From positions 1 to 15,731 of the forward strand of contig CACXEB010000330.1 of NCBI GenBank assembly GCA_902766515.1: a stretch of 15,731 bases of DNA. The letters run 5' to 3'. Numbering within the stretch: the stretch's first letter is position 1; every line of letters starts with the position of its first letter. Shown piece after piece: positions 1 to 7,376 of this stretch. Origin of the DNA: an uncultured Eubacteriales bacterium. GTDB taxonomy: Bacteria > Bacillota_A > Clostridia > Christensenellales > Aristaeellaceae. The translations under genes were made by a program, and so were the position numbers. The notes under the pieces are model-generated. The model was given only the letters and a program-made list of their open reading frames with translations. It had not been told where the DNA came from and made no database searches.

Positions 1-1359
1 CACGATCGCCTTGAAACGTTCGCCCCTTTCTTCAAAGCAGGTGAACATGTCAAACGACGCGCAGGCAGGACTCAGCAGGACATTCCAGCCGGGACGGGCC
101 AACGCCCGCGCCTGGTCCATGGCGTCTTCGAAGCTCTCCGCCTCATGCGGCGTCACGGTACCGGCCTCCGCCAGCTCCCGCCTCAACTGGTCCCGGGTTG
201 CGCCGAGGATGACCAGTTCCCTGATCTGGGGTGAAGCGGCGATATGTCGGGCCATCTCGAGGAACGACACATGCTTGTCGTATCCGCCCAGCAGCAGCAC
301 GGTCGGCAGCTGCATCGTATCGATCGCCTTGACCGTCGAGTCCGGATTGGTTCCCTTGGAATCGTTGATATAGCGCACGCCGCCAAGCGTCCGCACATAC
401 TCGATGCGGTGTTCGACTCCCTGGAAATGCCGGAGCGCCGAGACCACCGCTTCCTCCGGCGCGCCCACGTCCAGCGCGATCACCGCGGCGGCCATCGCGT
501 TTTCCAGGTTATGGGCGCCCGGGATCCCGATTTCCCCGGTATCGCACAGCGACCAGACGCGGTCGCCCAGGCGCACCGTCAGCCGTCCGCCGCGCACAAA
601 GGCGCCCTGGCTGACTTCTTTCTGTCGGGAGAACCAGGCGATCCGCGCCTTCAGGCCCGCGGCCATGGCGGCACAGATGGGATCGTCCGCGTTGAGCACC
701 GCCAGGTCACCTTCGGTCTGGTTTTCAAACACGCGGCGCTTCATGGCGATGTAGCAATCCATGGTATAGTGGCGGATCAGGTGGTCCTCCGTCACGTTCA
801 GCACCGCCGCTGCGCGGGGATGAAACGTGTCAATGCTCTCCAGCTGAAAAGAGGATACTTCCGTCACCAGCATATCACCCGGTTTGGACGACTGGGCGAT
901 CAGACTGAACGGCGTGCCGATATTGCCGGACAGCCACGAGGGCATGCCGGCCTCATGGAACATGGTGTCCAGCAGCGTCACCGTGGTGGTTTTGCCGTTG
1001 GTGCCGGTCACAGCCAGCAGCGTCCCCGCGGCAAACTGCGCGGCCAGCTCCAGCTCGCCGATCATATACTTTCCCTGTTCCCGGGCCTTCAGGACCACGG
1101 GGCTGTCGATGGGCACGCCGGGGCTGATCACCAGCGCGTCCGAATTTTCCAGCAGCGCCACGGGGTCCTCTCCCAGGCGCCATTCCGCGCGGGTATCCCG
1201 GAGCGACGCCAGCGCGTCGCCAAAAGCGTCCGCCGTTTTCCGGTCGTTGAGCACCGGGGTAGCGCCCGCGCCCAGCAGCAGATGGGCGGCCTGCACGCCG
1301 CTGCGCGCCATGCCGACAATCAGGATCCGCTTGCCCGAATAATCAAATGGTCTTGCCAT
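1..1359 (-). CDS. murD: UDP-N-acetylmuramoyl-L-alanine--D-glutamate ligase (MurD), 3' end cut by window edge
   Basis: Cytoplasmic ATP-dependent ligase that adds D-glutamate to UDP-MurNAc-L-Ala, the second amino-acid step of peptidoglycan precursor synthesis. Read leftward from ATG at 1359, it stays open for 453 codons to base 1. Usual MurD length is about 450, so only a few C-terminal residues should be missing. Visible motifs: N-terminal Rossmann-like UDP-binding part; ATP loop TGTNGKTTT (118-126); SGNIG (145-149); TEVSSFQLE (166-174); DHLIRH (192-197); Lys207 in YIAMKRR, placed like the carbamylated lysine of Mur ligases; HNLENA (283-288); HRIEYV (318-323); NDSKGTN (332-338); SPACASFD (430-437). 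The start follows the mraY stop by 12 bases with GGAGAG in front. One oddity: the second Asp of the usual DHLDRH/DHMDR motif is Ile here. Family assignment is secure. Confidence 0.96.
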   Translation of the reverse strand, partial: MARPFDYSGKRILIVGMARSGVQAAHLLLGAGATPVLNDRKTADAFGDALASLRDTRAEWRLGEDPVALLENSDALVISPGVPIDSPVVLKAREQGKYMIGELELAAQFAAGTLLAVTGTNGKTTTVTLLDTMFHEAGMPSWLSGNIGTPFSLIAQSSKPGDMLVTEVSSFQLESIDTFHPRAAAVLNVTEDHLIRHYTMDCYIAMKRRVFENQTEGDLAVLNADDPICAAMAAGLKARIAWFSRQKEVSQGAFVRGGRLTVRLGDRVWSLCDTGEIGIPGAHNLENAMAAAVIALDVGAPEEAVVSALRHFQGVEHRIEYVRTLGGVRYINDSKGTNPDSTVKAIDTMQLPTVLLLGGYDKHVSFLEMARHIAASPQIRELVILGATRDQLRRELAEAGTVTPHEAESFEDAMDQARALARPGWNVLLSPACASFDMFTCFEERGERFKAIV

Positions 1360-1371
1360 GTTATCTCTCCG

Positions 1372-2421
1372 TCAGCGCACAAAGCCCAGCATGATCAGCC
1401 AGGCAATGATGGACGCGATGAGCGTGACGATCGCGTACATCCGTACGATCTGCGGCTCTTTCATGCCGCACAGCTCAAAATGGTGGTGGATCGGCGACAT
1501 CTTGAACAGCCTTTTCCCATGCGTCAGCTTAAAGTAAGTCACCTGGATCATGACCGACAGGGACGAGCAGACGCTGGTGAGGCAGAACAGGAACATCGGC
1601 AGGACGCAGCGCGACAGCATCGCCACGCCGATCATCATACCGCCGATCATCATGCTGCCGGTATCGCCCATAAAAATCTTCGCCGGATAATGATTGAACC
1701 GCAGAAAGCCCACCGCGGCGCCGCAAAGCGCCACGCCGCCGCAAAGCATCACCGGGCGGATGGCGGGCGGCAGGCCCGCCTTTTCGTTCAGGAATCCGCA
1801 CAGCAGGCCGAAGGCCAGCATGCCGATCGCCGTCACGGTGGACAGCAGGCCGTCCAGCCCGTCCTGGAGGTTCGCGCTGTTGGTAATGAACATCAGCAGA
1901 ACCGTCATGACCGGGATGTAGGCGACGCCCAGGTCCAGCGTCCGGTCCGTAAAGGGCAGGAGGATCTCCGTGCCGACCGTCTGGCTGCAGTAAATGGAAA
2001 AAAGCACCCCGACAACCAGCTGCATCACCAGCTTTTGTTTGGGTGACAGACCGTCATGGCGCTTTTTGACATCCTTGATAAAGTCGTCCGCGAAACCGAT
2101 CAGCATGCAGGCGACTGAAACGAGCACCAGTCCCCACAGTGGATTTTTGAACGAGAAGTACGGGACAGATCCCGCGTCCGTGTCCTTCCGGAGCAGCGCT
2201 GCGCCGGCGCAGACCGCCACGATCGTTCCCAAAGCGATCAGCAGGCCGCCCATGTTGGGGGTTCCCTGTTTCTGCTGGTGTTTCGGCCCTTTTTCATAGA
2301 TCGTCTGGCCCATTTTCAGCGCCCGCAGCCGGGGCAGCAGCACCGGCATCAGCGCCAGCACCACGCCCGCCGCGATGGCGAAGATCAGCACGAGCCACAG
2401 GATGTTATAATAATTGTTCAT
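1372..2421 (-). CDS. mraY: Phospho-N-acetylmuramoyl-pentapeptide-transferase (MraY)
   Basis: Integral membrane enzyme that moves phospho-MurNAc-pentapeptide from UDP to undecaprenyl phosphate, making lipid I. It is 349 aa, normal for the family, and strongly hydrophobic with about ten predicted membrane segments. Diagnostic motifs: GPKHQQKQGTPNMGG (45-59), ADDFIKD (111-117) with the catalytic Asp pair, NLQDGLDGL (184-192), MGDTGS (251-256) with the third acidic residue, and the MraY-type IHHHFEL (311-317), which separates it from the WecA/TagO relatives. Its ATG overlaps the murE stop by four bases (ATGA), so translation is probably coupled. murF, which usually sits between murE and mraY, is not there. 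Confidence 0.98.
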   Translation of the reverse strand: MNNYYNILWLVLIFAIAAGVVLALMPVLLPRLRALKMGQTIYEKGPKHQQKQGTPNMGGLLIALGTIVAVCAGAALLRKDTDAGSVPYFSFKNPLWGLVLVSVACMLIGFADDFIKDVKKRHDGLSPKQKLVMQLVVGVLFSIYCSQTVGTEILLPFTDRTLDLGVAYIPVMTVLLMFITNSANLQDGLDGLLSTVTAIGMLAFGLLCGFLNEKAGLPPAIRPVMLCGGVALCGAAVGFLRFNHYPAKIFMGDTGSMMIGGMMIGVAMLSRCVLPMFLFCLTSVCSSLSVMIQVTYFKLTHGKRLFKMSPIHHHFELCGMKEPQIVRMYAIVTLIASIIAWLIMLGFVR

Positions 2422-3893
2422 GTTTCCTGCGACGTTCCTTTCTCGATTTCCTTCAGCAGTTCGGCCACCACGATTTTCTCATCAAAGGGCCGCTTCACGC
2501 CGTTAATTTCCTGGTAGGTCTCATGCCCCTTGCCGGCCAGGACGATGACATCGCCTTCCGCCGCCATCTCCAGGGCATGCCGGATCGCCTCCCGGCGGTT
2601 CTCGATCACCGTATAGGGCGTCTGGGTGCGCTTGATGCCCTTCTCCACGGAAGCCAGGATCGCGAACGGATCCTCCGTGCGCGGGTTATCGCTGGTCAGG
2701 ATGCAGTAATCCGCGAGCCTTCCGCCGATTTCACCCATGATCGGCCGCTTGCCCTGGTCGCGGTCTCCCCCGCAGCCGAACAGGGCAATGACCCGGCCCC
2801 GCGTGAATTCCCGGACCGTCTTGAGGATGTTTTCGAGCGCGTCCGGCGAATGGGAGTAATCCAGGATCACTTTGTAGGGGGTGTGCGTGTCGAGCACCTC
2901 CGCCCGTCCCGGCACGGAGCGGACGGTCCCCAGCGCCGCTGCGATGTCCTTGGGATCCAGTCCCTGGTTCAGGCAGACCGCCGCGGCGGCCAGCGCGTTG
3001 TACACGTTGAACATGCCCGTCAGCTGGAGCCGGACCGGCACCTGGTCCGTATTGAGGACGCGCATCACGAAGCTCACGCCGTCCTCGGTGATTTCGATGT
3101 CCGTCGCCATCACGTCCGCGGGAGAGCAGATGCCGTAGGTCAGGCACGGCACGTCCATCGTCTTTCGGATCCGGGGGGTATACTCGTCATCGGCGTTCAG
3201 CGCGGCGTTGCGGATGAAATGCGAATGGATAAAGCTGCGCTTGCATTCGAAATACCGCTCCATCGTGCCGAAATAATCCAGGTGGTCCTGCGACAGGTTG
3301 GTATAGCAGCCCGTCTCGAAATGGACGCCTTCCAGCCGGTGCATGGCGATCGCGTGCGCCGAAACCTCCATGGAGACATATTCGGCTCCCGCGTCCGCCA
3401 TCACGCGCAGCGTCTTGTGCAGGTCGATGGGGTCCGGCGTCGTGAGGCCGCTCTTGAGCAGCTTGCCGCCCATGTAGGACCCGATGGTCCCGATGACCCC
3501 GCAGGGCGCGCCGATCTGCTCCAGCACGCCCTGGATCAGGTAGCTGGTGGTCGTCTTTCCCTTGGTGCCCGTCAGGCCCAGCAGGCGCATCTGCTGATCC
3601 GGATGGTCATAAAAAGCCGACGCCGCTATGGACATAGCGACGCGGCTGTTGTCGACAATCAATTGAGGCACATTCAGATCACTGATCGGTTTTTCCGTCA
3701 CCAGCGCCACAGCGCCGTGTTCCACCGCCTGGCGGGCAAAGGCGTGCCCGTCGAAATGGGCGCCGCTGATGCAAAAGAACAGCCCGTGGTCTTCCTGTTT
3801 TCGGCTGTCCATGCAAAGTTCCGCAATCTGCACATCCGCGCCGGCGCCGGCTTCCAGCCCCAGGCTTCGTGCCATTTCATTCAAGGACTTCAT
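2418..3893 (-). CDS. murE: UDP-MurNAc-tripeptide synthetase, meso-diaminopimelate-adding (MurE)
   Basis: Cytoplasmic ligase adding the third stem-peptide residue to UDP-MurNAc-L-Ala-D-Glu. It is 491 aa, normal length. Seen: N-terminal UDP-binding domain (about 1-95), ATP loop TGTKGKTTTSYL (108-119, Lys113), TTPDP (151-155), MEVSAHA (175-181), NLSQDHLDYF (199-208), Lys218 in ECKRSF as the likely carbamylated residue, DYSHSPDAL (345-353), GCGGDRDQGKRP (373-384), DNPRTEDP (402-409), GKGHETYQ (454-461). In this family DNPR marks meso-diaminopimelate specificity, whereas lysine enzymes usually carry DNPA/DDPN-type variants, so I infer a meso-DAP cell wall (EC 6.3.2.13). The start lies 9 bases after the upstream stop, with AAGGAG placed over that gene's last codons. 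Confidence 0.97.
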   Translation of the reverse strand: MKSLNEMARSLGLEAGAGADVQIAELCMDSRKQEDHGLFFCISGAHFDGHAFARQAVEHGAVALVTEKPISDLNVPQLIVDNSRVAMSIAASAFYDHPDQQMRLLGLTGTKGKTTTSYLIQGVLEQIGAPCGVIGTIGSYMGGKLLKSGLTTPDPIDLHKTLRVMADAGAEYVSMEVSAHAIAMHRLEGVHFETGCYTNLSQDHLDYFGTMERYFECKRSFIHSHFIRNAALNADDEYTPRIRKTMDVPCLTYGICSPADVMATDIEITEDGVSFVMRVLNTDQVPVRLQLTGMFNVYNALAAAAVCLNQGLDPKDIAAALGTVRSVPGRAEVLDTHTPYKVILDYSHSPDALENILKTVREFTRGRVIALFGCGGDRDQGKRPIMGEIGGRLADYCILTSDNPRTEDPFAILASVEKGIKRTQTPYTVIENRREAIRHALEMAAEGDVIVLAGKGHETYQEINGVKRPFDEKIVVAELLKEIEKGTSQET

Positions 3894-3902
3894 GATCTGT
3901 AT

Positions 3903-4376
3903 CTACTCCTTCGGGGAAAAGGGCCGCATATCCGGCAGGTCCACCTCATGGACCGGTGCGTTCTCCATAGGGATCATATGATAATTGATGACCGCCAGGG
4001 TGCTGATATGCGTCATGTCGCGCAGTACGACCAGTTCCTGGTCCAGTGTCTTGCTCTCGGTCTTCAGCGCGGATACATGATCGTTCATATCGTCCACCTG
4101 GCTGGCCAGCCGGCCGATATGGATCGCATTGACCACCAGCCAGATGCCCATCACAAACGCCAGCACACCCAGCACCCACGCCATCTGCCGGCCGCTGATC
4201 CCATACGCACGGCCGCGCGTTCTGCTCAGTGGCTTCACGTCCGAACCGTCGTACGTATCATACCCCCGTCCGGCTGTTCCGTCAAGCACATATACACTTG
4301 GATTGATCTGGAATTTTTCGTGTTCCGACCCGGTAAACCCGGCGGCTGAATAATTCTGGCCACGTACCAGATTCAT
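3903..4376 (-). CDS. ftsL: FtsL-like bitopic division protein
   Basis: 157 aa single-pass membrane protein. Seen: a long hydrophilic N-terminus (about 1-63, predicted cytoplasmic), one transmembrane helix (about 66-86), a heptad-like coiled-coil stretch (about 86-121), and a short Pro-containing tail after HMIPMENAPV (133-142). FtsL proteins have this build (short coiled coil just outside the membrane, part of the FtsL-DivIC/FtsB-FtsQ complex that recruits and activates septal synthesis), and the position between mraZ and murE is where ftsL sits in the dcw cluster. FtsL sequences diverge strongly, so the call rests on architecture and context; a DivIC-like protein is the alternative. The cytoplasmic part is longer than usual. 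The start is set by an excellent AAAGGAGGTT (4383-4392), 6 bases from ATG. The gene begins 20 bases after the mraZ stop. Confidence 0.65.
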   Translation of the reverse strand: MNLVRGQNYSAAGFTGSEHEKFQINPSVYVLDGTAGRGYDTYDGSDVKPLSRTRGRAYGISGRQMAWVLGVLAFVMGIWLVVNAIHIGRLASQVDDMNDHVSALKTESKTLDQELVVLRDMTHISTLAVINYHMIPMENAPVHEVDLPDMRPFSPKE

Positions 4377-4396
4377 ACAAGGAACCTCCTTTCGGT

Positions 4397-4960
4397 TTAC
4401 TTCCCGGCGCCGCGCTGGACTTCGGCCAGGAACGCGAGCGGATCCGGATAATCCTGACGGAAGCTTACGTCTTCCGTATCGTCCGTTTCTTTCTTCAGCA
4501 CCCGGATGTAGCTTCCGCCGCCGCTGACTTCCACTTCACGGCAGTTATCCAGGTATTTGGCGCGCATCTTCTGAGGCAGCAGCAGCCGGCCCTGCGCATC
4601 CGTTTCGCTGTCCAGGTAACTGTATTTATTGAACATCTCGATCAGCCGCTGGACCCGGGCGTCCAGGTCCGCAAGCTTCTGGAGCTTGTCCTGGCGGTTC
4701 AGCCACTCCTCTTCCGGGTACAGGGCGATGTGCTTGAAGTCAGGCGTCAGGGCCACCACGAAGTGATCGCCCAGCGCGGTGCGGAAGTTGGCCGGGATGA
4801 TCATGCGTCCCTTGGAGTCGATCCCATGGCTGTAGGCGCCCGCAAAATGGTGGTCAGATGCCCTGGTGCCGCTCTTTCTTCCTGTGGTTTCAGTGTAGTC
4901 CGCTTCGTTTGCCAGGTCGTCACCGGCATCCGGTTTGACGCGCTTCTGCTCATCCGACAT
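4397..4960 (-). CDS. mraZ: Transcriptional regulator MraZ with extended N-terminus
   Basis: 187 aa DNA-binding repressor at the head of the dcw operon; MraZ forms ring oligomers and binds direct repeats in its own promoter. Both AbrB-like halves are visible: AYSHGIDSKGRMIIPANFR (42-60) and YLDSETDAQGRLLLPQKMR (115-133), each with the D-x-x/K-G-R core. YPEEEW (81-86) is also typical. Usual MraZ is about 143 aa and begins just before the first motif (as in MF-x-GEY-x-H). Here about 38 extra hydrophilic residues precede it. No in-frame ATG, GTG or TTG lies closer to the domain, so the extension is real if the frame is intact. I chose ATG 4960 (GGTGAG just before it). The same frame stays open to ATG 5014 and 5152, but those starts would put the MraZ boxes inside the coding region. 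Confidence 0.93.
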   Translation of the reverse strand: MSDEQKRVKPDAGDDLANEADYTETTGRKSGTRASDHHFAGAYSHGIDSKGRMIIPANFRTALGDHFVVALTPDFKHIALYPEEEWLNRQDKLQKLADLDARVQRLIEMFNKYSYLDSETDAQGRLLLPQKMRAKYLDNCREVEVSGGGSYIRVLKKETDDTEDVSFRQDYPDPLAFLAEVQRGAGK

Positions 4961-4977
4961 ACACTCACCACACAATC

Positions 4978-5023
4978 TGCCATATTTCCACCACTTTATG
5001 GGCACGGTCACCATTTTACCCCA
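4978..5023 (-). promoter_or_regulatory. MraZ-box array upstream of mraZ
   Basis: On the minus strand TGGGG (5019-5023), TGGTG (5009-5013), TGGTG (4989-4993) and a weaker ATGGC (4979-4983) occur in 10-bp register, with one register position (4999-5003, GCCCA) not matching. Flanks are A-rich, as in AAGTGGGG and AAGTGGTGG. Known MraZ operators are direct TGGGN-type repeats with 5-base spacers, that is a 10-bp period, directly ahead of mraZ. The array ends 18 bases before the chosen ATG, a position fitting repression of its own operon. Binding is inferred. Confidence 0.75.
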
Positions 5024-5327
5024 CTTTTTTCCCCTTGGCAAGCACGAATGAAGCGCCGGCCGCACTCTGATTCCCAGCTTTTTGAGATTCTGGCCGATTT
5101 TTTTGGGGAGAAGAAAAACTCCCAGGCGCGGCGTCCTTCTTTCAGTTTCCACCTTCTAACTTTCATTTAAATTATTTGTGCAATCTGCTATATTTATATA
5201 CTAATTTTTGTTCATTCAGACGAAATTTTCGGTTCGGATTTTTTGGGGAAATTCACTCGTCAGCATCGCAAAACAACCGCGGAAGGACGGCTCCGTCCCA
5301 TGCCGCGGCCAGTCAGCCAAAGCACAC

Positions 5328-5374
5328 AAAAAAGCACGCTGTTTCCACTTTCAGGGAAACAGCGTGCGTTTTTT
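5328..5374. terminator. Bidirectional intrinsic terminator
   Basis: Perfect 13-bp stem (GCACGCTGTTTCC at 5334-5346 with its complement at 5355-5367) around an 8-base loop. Six T follow on the plus strand (5369-5374), and six A precede (5328-5333), which read as six U on the minus-strand transcript. On the minus strand it starts 40 bases after the phosphoesterase stop, so its main job is probably to end that two-gene transcript and insulate mraZ. Confidence 0.92.
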
Positions 5375-5413
5375 AGCTATTCTGATGATTATTTGATTAA
5401 ATTTCGGTCATTT

Positions 5414-6145
<732 letters not shown>

Positions 6146-6148
6146 CGC

Positions 6149-6568
6149 TTACTCGCTTTCTTCCTCTTCCTCGTCGTCTTCCTGCTCCTCTTCGCCCATG
6201 GCGTCGAGCGACAGTTCGTTCTCTATTTCGGAGTACTCGCCCTCCGGAATATCGTCGCTGATATCCGGCATGATCTCATCCATGGAGCTGACGGGGTCGA
6301 TGCTGCCGATCGCGCTCTCGTCCACGGTCTCCACCGGCTCGTCGCTGTGGTCAATATCTTCTCCGTCCTCATTGGACGACGTCATATCCTTGAGGCAGAC
6401 CAGGCAAATATCCCGTCCGGGAATCGCCGGGCGCTCGTTGCAGATCGTGCAGAGTTCCACTTCTTCCGCGGCGTTCTCCCCCTGCATGTCCTGTTTGCAG
6501 ATTTTGCAGAATCCTTCTGATTCTTCAATGTAATTCAGCTCACACCGCGGGCATTTGATAAATCCCAT
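6149..6568 (-). CDS. Small double zinc-finger protein with acidic tail, function unknown
   Basis: 139 aa. Residues 1-60 hold eight cysteines in four CxxC pairs: C6/C9 with C21/C24 and C40/C43 with C55/C58, consistent with two zinc ribbons. Residues from about 64 to the end have no predicted fold and are extremely acidic, closing with a run of Glu and Asp. I do not recognise a named family; similar short proteins with a CxxC pair, a linker and an acidic end occur in Clostridia. Zinc ribbons of this kind often contact nucleic acid or protein partners, but the role is unknown. The start is clear: AAAGGAGGA precedes ATG 6568, and a good promoter lies 40-70 bases upstream. It is the first gene of a two-gene unit with the phosphoesterase. 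Confidence 0.85.
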   Translation of the reverse strand: MGFIKCPRCELNYIEESEGFCKICKQDMQGENAAEEVELCTICNERPAIPGRDICLVCLKDMTSSNEDGEDIDHSDEPVETVDESAIGSIDPVSSMDEIMPDISDDIPEGEYSEIENELSLDAMGEEEQEDDEEEEESE

Positions 6569-6608
6569 ATGTGTCCTCCTTTGATGGTATCATGCTGAGA
6601 GCAGGGGC

Positions 6609-6637
6609 ATTATACTACGAACCCATATGAAAGGCAA
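6609..6637 (-). promoter_or_regulatory. Sigma-70-type promoter of the zinc-finger/phosphoesterase unit
   Basis: Minus strand TTGCCT (6632-6637), 17-base spacer, perfect TATAAT (6609-6614). Start of transcription expected near 6602, about 34 bases before the ATG. A small inverted repeat TGCT/AGCA (6593-6603) lies at the expected start. Confidence 0.88.
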
Positions 6638-6650
6638 GCGCTATTTTGGG

Positions 6651-6671
6651 AAAAAGCCGCTATTCCAGCGG
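6651..6671 (-). terminator. Probable terminator overlapping the rsmG stop codon
   Basis: On the minus strand CCGCT and AGCGG (6657-6671) form a 5-bp GC-rich stem with loop GGAAT, followed by C and five T (6651-6655). The TAG stop of rsmG straddles loop and stem. The stem is short, so efficiency is uncertain, but the position at the end of the five-gene operon and just before the next promoter fits. Confidence 0.5.
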
Positions 6672-7376
6672 TCTTTTGGCGGGCATGCCCGGCCGCCTGG
6701 GGTAGCGCGCGGGCGTTTCCAGGTCCTTCGCGATCCGGATCACGCAGCCCTCGTCCCCCGGCAGGCCATAGGGCAGGCAGGCCATGGATCCGCCGCCCAG
6801 CGTCCGCGCGGCCGCTTCGGATTCACCCATTTCCTCCTCTGCGCGGCGGCCTTTCCAGCAAAGGGCTGCGCCTCCCACTGCCGTCAGCGGCAGCATCAGC
6901 TCCAGCAGCGTCCTGAGCGGCGCGACGGCGCGGGAAACCGTCAGGTCTGCCCGCTCCCGGTACCGGCTGTCCTGTCCCGCCTCCTCGGCGCGCATGTACA
7001 GCACTTCCACCTCAAGTGAAAGCCGTCCGATCGCGTCGCGCAGGAAGTCGCAGCGTCTGCCGTTCGCCTCCAGCAGGATGACGCGCAGGTCCGGCCGGTA
7101 AACGGCCAGCGGGATTCCCGGAAAGCCGGCGCCGGAACCGACGTCCACCACCCACGCCCGCTCCGGAAACAGCGCCGGGTACCGGACGGCCGGCAGGAGG
7201 CTGTCCAGGTAATGCCGGGAGGCCATCTCGCCTTCAGGCACGTTGGTTAGGTCCATCTGCCGGTTGCGCTCCGTCAGCAGCGCGTGAAAAGCCTCCATCC
7301 GCTCAAGGACAAGCGGGTCCGCGCTGGCGCCCGCCCGGCGCATCAGGGTATTCAGCTCCTCCCGGATGCCATTCAT
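6660..7376 (-). CDS. rsmG: 16S rRNA (guanine-527-N7)-methyltransferase RsmG (GidB)
   Basis: SAM-dependent enzyme that methylates G527 (E. coli numbering) of 16S rRNA on the small subunit; loss gives low-level streptomycin resistance in several bacteria. It is 238 aa, normal length. Seen: RHYLDSL (54-60), the SAM-binding loop DVGSGAGFPGIPL (78-90), LLEANGRRCDFL (101-112), SRAVAPL (148-154), and the C-terminal YPRRPGMPAKRPL (225-237) typical of the family. Its ATG overlaps the holA stop as ATGA, making it the last gene of the mrp operon. In many bacteria rsmG sits with mnmG near the replication origin; here it follows holA instead. Confidence 0.97.
   Translation of the reverse strand: MNGIREELNTLMRRAGASADPLVLERMEAFHALLTERNRQMDLTNVPEGEMASRHYLDSLLPAVRYPALFPERAWVVDVGSGAGFPGIPLAVYRPDLRVILLEANGRRCDFLRDAIGRLSLEVEVLYMRAEEAGQDSRYRERADLTVSRAVAPLRTLLELMLPLTAVGGAALCWKGRRAEEEMGESEAAARTLGGGSMACLPYGLPGDEGCVIRIAKDLETPARYPRRPGMPAKRPLE

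Larger units (their letters stand above)
4961..5413 (-). other. Intergenic control region of the dcw operon (453 bp)
   Basis: This gap between the phosphoesterase stop and mraZ holds, read leftward, a terminator hairpin (5328-5374), a GC palindrome GGACGG-CT-CCGTCC (5284-5297), a very AT-rich stretch (about 5161-5222) that is the likeliest promoter area, a small inverted repeat GGGAG/CTCCC, and the MraZ-box array (4978-5023). I could not assign a convincing -35/-10 pair; TATAAA at 5193-5198 is a possible -10, but no good -35 lies 17 bp before it. Two near-identical 15-mers (AAATATAGCAGATTG at 5181-5195 and AAATATGGCAGATTG at 4973-4987, minus strand) are 208 bp apart. No convincing gene is seen. 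Confidence 0.6.

Noticed and set aside
244..2046. Long plus-strand open frame of 600 codons opposite murD and mraY
   Set aside because: It lies antisense to two well-identified genes, has a His/Arg/Gln-rich composition typical of reversed GC-rich codons, and shows no domain.
2523..4349. Long plus-strand open frame of 608 codons opposite murE and the ftsL-like gene
   Set aside because: Antisense shadow of real genes, with no ribosome binding site that fits and no recognisable motif.
4961..5152. N-terminal extension of mraZ to the ATG at 5152 or 5014
   Set aside because: It would place the MraZ-box array inside coding sequence, and no better ribosome binding site is present; start 4960 preferred.
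5176..5396. Short plus-strand open frames in the mraZ upstream region
   Set aside because: They run through the terminator hairpin, lack ribosome binding sites and show no protein-like pattern.
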